Source: Blakeslea trispora | Taxonomy: Eukaryota; Mucoromycota; Mucoromycetes; Mucorales; Choanephoraceae | NCBI GenBank assembly: GCA_025331445.1 | Contig: JAIWNE010000126.1 | Coordinates: forward strand, 1-64,000 | Direction: 5' to 3' | Length of the DNA stretch: 64,000 nt | Part shown: piece by piece, positions 61,101 to 64,000 of the stretch | Numbering within the stretch: the stretch's first letter is position 1 | Layout of the letters: each line of letters opens with the position of its first letter | Notes under the pieces: generated by a model | What the model was told of the DNA's origin: nothing | The model's database searches: none | Seen by the model: only the letters and a program-made list of their open reading frames with translations | Program-made: the position numbers and the translations under genes

Positions 61101-62249
61101 CTTCACATGGTTTTTTTCTTACTTCGACGTCAATTTAGGTACATTTTCTGGTTTTTATTGTATTGTATAGTCTCTATGCCTTTATTTGTTGTGTATTTTC
61201 CATTAATGGCCGCCTGGCAAAGCAATTATTCGGAATACTGGTATGATGTATGGCCTACTTCTGCTGGTCGGTCTTCCCGTTTCCACGGTCTAATTGATCG
61301 CAATATTGCTGAGAAACAGAGTGCAAATCGATCAATGCATGAAAAACTAGCAAATGATCAGCCACCAAAAGAAAAAACCAATAGACAAAGTGCATATACA
61401 ATAAGCGATTTCCATGAAAGTGATGGAAAAGAAGCCATACCTCGAATGCGAATGAACGATTATGAAATATTTGAAGCTAATCGACTATACCAAGCAGCAG
61501 AAGCTGCTCTTGATTCTAGCTTTGCTGGCTTTACAGACTTTGCTCGTGAAGGAGACTCGTTTAGCCATGGCATTGTTGAAACCGCAATCGTTTCGCCTCC
61601 ATCTGCACAAGTCAGGGATGGTGTACACTCAACCCGTACAACAGCAAACTATCGACCTTCTAGTACAGAGATATACCATGCCAAGATCAAATATCCTAAT
61701 ATCAAATTTGAGGATGAACTTTATCCACCTTCATCTAGCACCAGCCCATATACAGAACGCTCAAATCCGTTTGACGACGTGCATTCCATTACTAGATCGC
61801 GATTAGACGAGAACTATTTAGCTGATCGTTTTGAATATCCAAACTCCTCTGATACAACAAACAACATTCGCAAGAAACACCCCTATACACGTAATACGTT
61901 TCGCCATCATCATAGCAGTGCATTAGATAATGCTATCATTAATTCAATGACCTTGAACAATAGTGGGTTTGCTGAGACTTTGAAAAGCGAACAATTTATG
62001 GCACACGACAGCTTGGGTCCAGAGCTGGTGGGATGTACAGATGATGCCTTGTCTGAAAACGACCGTGCTTCGACACTTTCAATCTCTTCAAAAACCTTTT
62101 CAATTCATATTGCTGAAGGAGATATTCAATCTATGTCAATGCCTCGCCACCGGATAGGCAATCAATACCAACACAATACAAGCTTGCGAAACAACTATAA
62201 TGAGGGTCGACATCGAGCTGTACATAACTTTACCACAACACAACCTTAA
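58162..62249 (+). CDS. Chitin-synthase-like protein (class IV/V type) with altered QXXRW motif
   Basis: Three exons, 58162-58294, 58384-58911 and 59011-62249, are exact in phase and give 1299 aa. The N-terminal TM (EKISLLILFLLSAGLFCFWL) and a cytochrome-b5-like segment (AYVVLDGNVLDVTAYLKG) match division-2 chitin synthases (Chs3 type). The GT2 core keeps VVPCFAEPFETLKMTVDSLS, PGNRGKRDS (near residue 523), MMVADADVQV (near 574) and LGEDR (near 803). It departs where catalysis matters: QRRRW is QEIRR (near 844), the TCLPGC block reads MTLTGG, and GET reads GHV. Four or so TM helices follow (about 865-965), then a 320-residue Ser/Asn/His-rich cytosolic tail. A 130-residue low-complexity insert precedes GEDR. 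The motif changes suggest a weak or inactive, possibly regulatory, enzyme; that is inference. Confidence 0.9.
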
Positions 62250-62532
62250 TTTCTGTATACTCATAATAAAACTAAACGATGACACAACATACAAAACTCT
62301 CATTCCTTGTAACAACTGATAGCATGAGAAGATCATGAAGTCGCATATATTTTGGCTTAGTTGCATTTCATGAGCTCTGCTAACTTGTTTAGTCCAGGAA
62401 AAGACCTTAACCTGTTTATCTATAAACTAAGTCCTCGAAAAGAATTTACAAAGCAAAATCCCAGATTCAAGGTTAAAAGATATTGATCACCTCTTTCGCT
62501 CAGGTTACTTGACGTCAATTTAGCTTTTCGAG
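62250..62532. other. Short spacer after the chitin-synthase-like gene
   Basis: 3' region of the chitin-synthase-like gene; no feature recognised. Confidence 0.4.
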
Positions 62533-62907
62533 ATGTCAAAAGTCACTCCTGAAACTATTGCTGACATTCAACAACAGTTGCTTGAAACACAGAAAATGTT
62601 AGAAACACCGATATTACAAACAAGGCAAATTGTTATAGATGCCAACGTTAGCGCCACCTCTGTCCCTGACGTGGAAGAAGTAGACTCTAGTACTTCAGTC
62701 CACCCAAATGCTGTTTACCAACAATTCAATCGAACACTTCCTGAGGAGTTAGTCGAGATGCTCGATCTCTAGCAATCCCCTTTCTTTTCCACACCACGGA
62801 GAGATGCTCAGCGCAAGGAATTGATTAAGTCGTACCCACCCATGCGCCACACAGAGTACAAGGCACCTTCCATCTTATCCTCATCCAGAAGCGAATGAAT
62901 AGATGAG
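62533..62907 (+). pseudogene. Gag-like/ORF1-like fragment with one in-frame TAG
   Basis: An ATG at 62533 opens a 79-codon frame (MSKVTPETIADIQQQLLETQ ... YQQFNRTLPEELVEMLDL). After a TAG (62770-62772) it continues in the same frame as QSPFFSTPRRDAQRKELIKS, then YPPMRHTEYKAPSILSSSRS and E, stopping at 62905-62907. The second half resembles a short motif seen in N-terminal parts of fungal retroelement proteins (RKxLIxxYP), from memory and weakly. No downstream reverse transcriptase is present. It is probably a truncated retrotransposon piece lying next to the Tc1 element. Confidence 0.45.
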
Positions 62908-63129
62908 AGCAACATTAGGATGCTGCTTTGAAGGAAATACAATACCAACTAACTGGTGTTTTTCTTTCTCAAGATACAGTCACTAGGAAAATAACTTGAT
63001 CCATTTTTCCAAATTATCACTCAAACCTCAACATCAGGTTGCATGAGTTGTACTTATCGTAAAGGCTTGAAAGTTCACAAAATAAAAGGAAATAATGTTT
63101 ATTTTTGAAAAGTGTTTAAAGAAATACAA

Positions 63130-64000
63130 TTAGTATTTGGTATGCCCTCCTTTTGCCTTGATAACGGCTTTGCATCTAGAGGGTATACTGTCTACTAAAG
63201 TTTCAGCAAAATCAAGGCCTATTAGATCCCATTCTTGCAAGATGAGCGCCTTCGATTTTTCAACGTTTTTAACTGTGCGCCTCTTGGCTGCAAGGCGCTT
63301 ATCTAACTCCCACCACACATGCTCGATAGGGTTCAAATCAGGGCTTTGAGCAGGCCAGAACTCAAAGCCGCTGATCTGATGGCCCTCCTTCCACCAACGA
63401 GCATAGGCGCCTGTGTGGCAGGTAGCACCGTCTTCTTGGAGAATAAACTCTCTACCATGCTTCTCATGTAATTCCTTGGACCAAGAGTGGAAGTGCTTGG
63501 CCAAAGTATCAACATAAGCATCTTGGTTCATGTTGCCTTCTTCGACCACAAGAGGACCGAATCCCACAGCAGTAAAGCAGGCCCAGACCATCACCGATCC
63601 TTTATCCCATTTGGTACTACTGAGGGTGTTTCTTTCCTCGTACCTAGTACCCTTTTTGCGGATGAATTGGGCAGCACAGTCGTTGCTCTCAACCCGAAAA
63701 CGTGCCTCATCTGACCATACGACGCTTCTCCACTCATCATCATCCCAACCGGAGTGCCTACGTGCCCAACGTAGCCTAGCCTCCTTGTGGCGGTCAGTAA
63801 GAGTGGGCTTGTGTGCTGCCCAAAACGAATGAAAGCCACATTTGGCTGGATAGCTGATAATAGTCTTCCTGTCAACTAACAAGCCAAATGTTGCTGCATA
63901 TGCTTGAACCTGAGGATATGTAGCAAACGGATCCTGTTGCATAAAACGAACTAGTAATCTGATGTCGCCTTCAGTTGCCTTCGGCTTTCTACCAGTACTC
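63130..64000 (-). mobile_element. Tc1/mariner-family transposase, continuing past the right edge
   Basis: The stop is at 63130-63132 and the frame is open to 64000 without a break, about 290 residues visible, starting in STGRKPKATEGDIRLLVRFM. HTH sequence, start codon and one inverted terminal repeat lie beyond the window. The catalytic core shows the first Asp in VVWSDEARF, the second in LQEDGATCHTGAYA and the Glu in SPDLNPIEHVWWELD, with 35 residues between the last two by my count (Tc1 elements usually have 34). The unbroken frame and intact triad suggest a recently active copy. I could not identify the terminal repeat to the left of the stop. It is homologous to the dead fragment at 10672-11200. 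Confidence 0.9.

Overview
This window is nuclear DNA of a fungus, most likely an early-diverging mould of the Mucoromycota (Mucorales-like). The evidence is AT-rich sequence, genes split by many short GT...AG introns (about 50-90 bp), long T/A runs in UTRs and introns, and a gene set mixing fungal proteins (divergent chitin synthase, Gfd2-like nuclease, NOG2, SSF1) with ones usually thought of as animal-like (a cobalamin trafficking protein of the MMADHC/cblD type, a CHORD-CS protein, a YANK/STK32 kinase, a Rap-GAP, a three-SH3 adaptor resembling CIN85/CD2AP). No species is assigned. Gene spans run from start codon to stop codon; splice sites were read by eye from GT/AG plus reading-frame continuity, and are exact only where stated.

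Left third (1-26.5 kb): a She3-like coiled-coil gene running off the left edge; a small unrecognised two-exon gene (1517-1929); NXT1 mRNA-export factor; a three-SH3 plus coiled-coil adaptor; a YANK-type kinase divergent from a G-protein alpha subunit; a broken Tc1/mariner fragment; MMADHC-like; a mitochondrial carrier with exons of 6, 12 and 24 nt; the ribosome-biogenesis protein SSF1/PPAN; a CHORD-CS co-chaperone; a Rap-GAP protein; and an unrecognised membrane protein with a glycosylatable ectodomain.

Middle (26.5-41.5 kb): gene-poor, with three long non-coding stretches (26.5-29.9, 31.1-33.6 and 34.6-37.9 kb), the first holding decayed coding remnants. They surround a Gfd2/YDR514C-like DEDDh nuclease and a C2H2 zinc-finger factor. 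Cytosolic methionyl-tRNA synthetase and the complex I subunit NDUFA2 follow.

Right third (42-64 kb): a dense housekeeping block (NOG2 GTPase, G-patch protein 11, ER alpha-mannosidase, HIRIP3-like histone chaperone, CENP-O/Mcm21, long-form tRNase Z, reticulon), then a gene-poor stretch, a chitin-synthase-like gene whose catalytic QXXRW motif is altered, a broken gag-like fragment, and a Tc1/mariner transposase open at the right edge.

Functional themes are RNA and ribosome biogenesis (NXT1, SSF1, NOG2, tRNase Z, MetRS), chromatin and centromere (HIRIP3-like and CENP-O-like sharing an 89-bp divergent promoter), signalling (G alpha, YANK kinase, Rap-GAP, SH3 adaptor) and the ER/cell surface (mannosidase, reticulon, chitin-synthase-like protein). 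I see no operon, CRISPR array, rRNA or tRNA gene. The best candidates for something undescribed are the small gene at 1517-1929, the altered chitin-synthase-like protein, the unknown membrane protein at 24496-26545 and the microexon-rich carrier.
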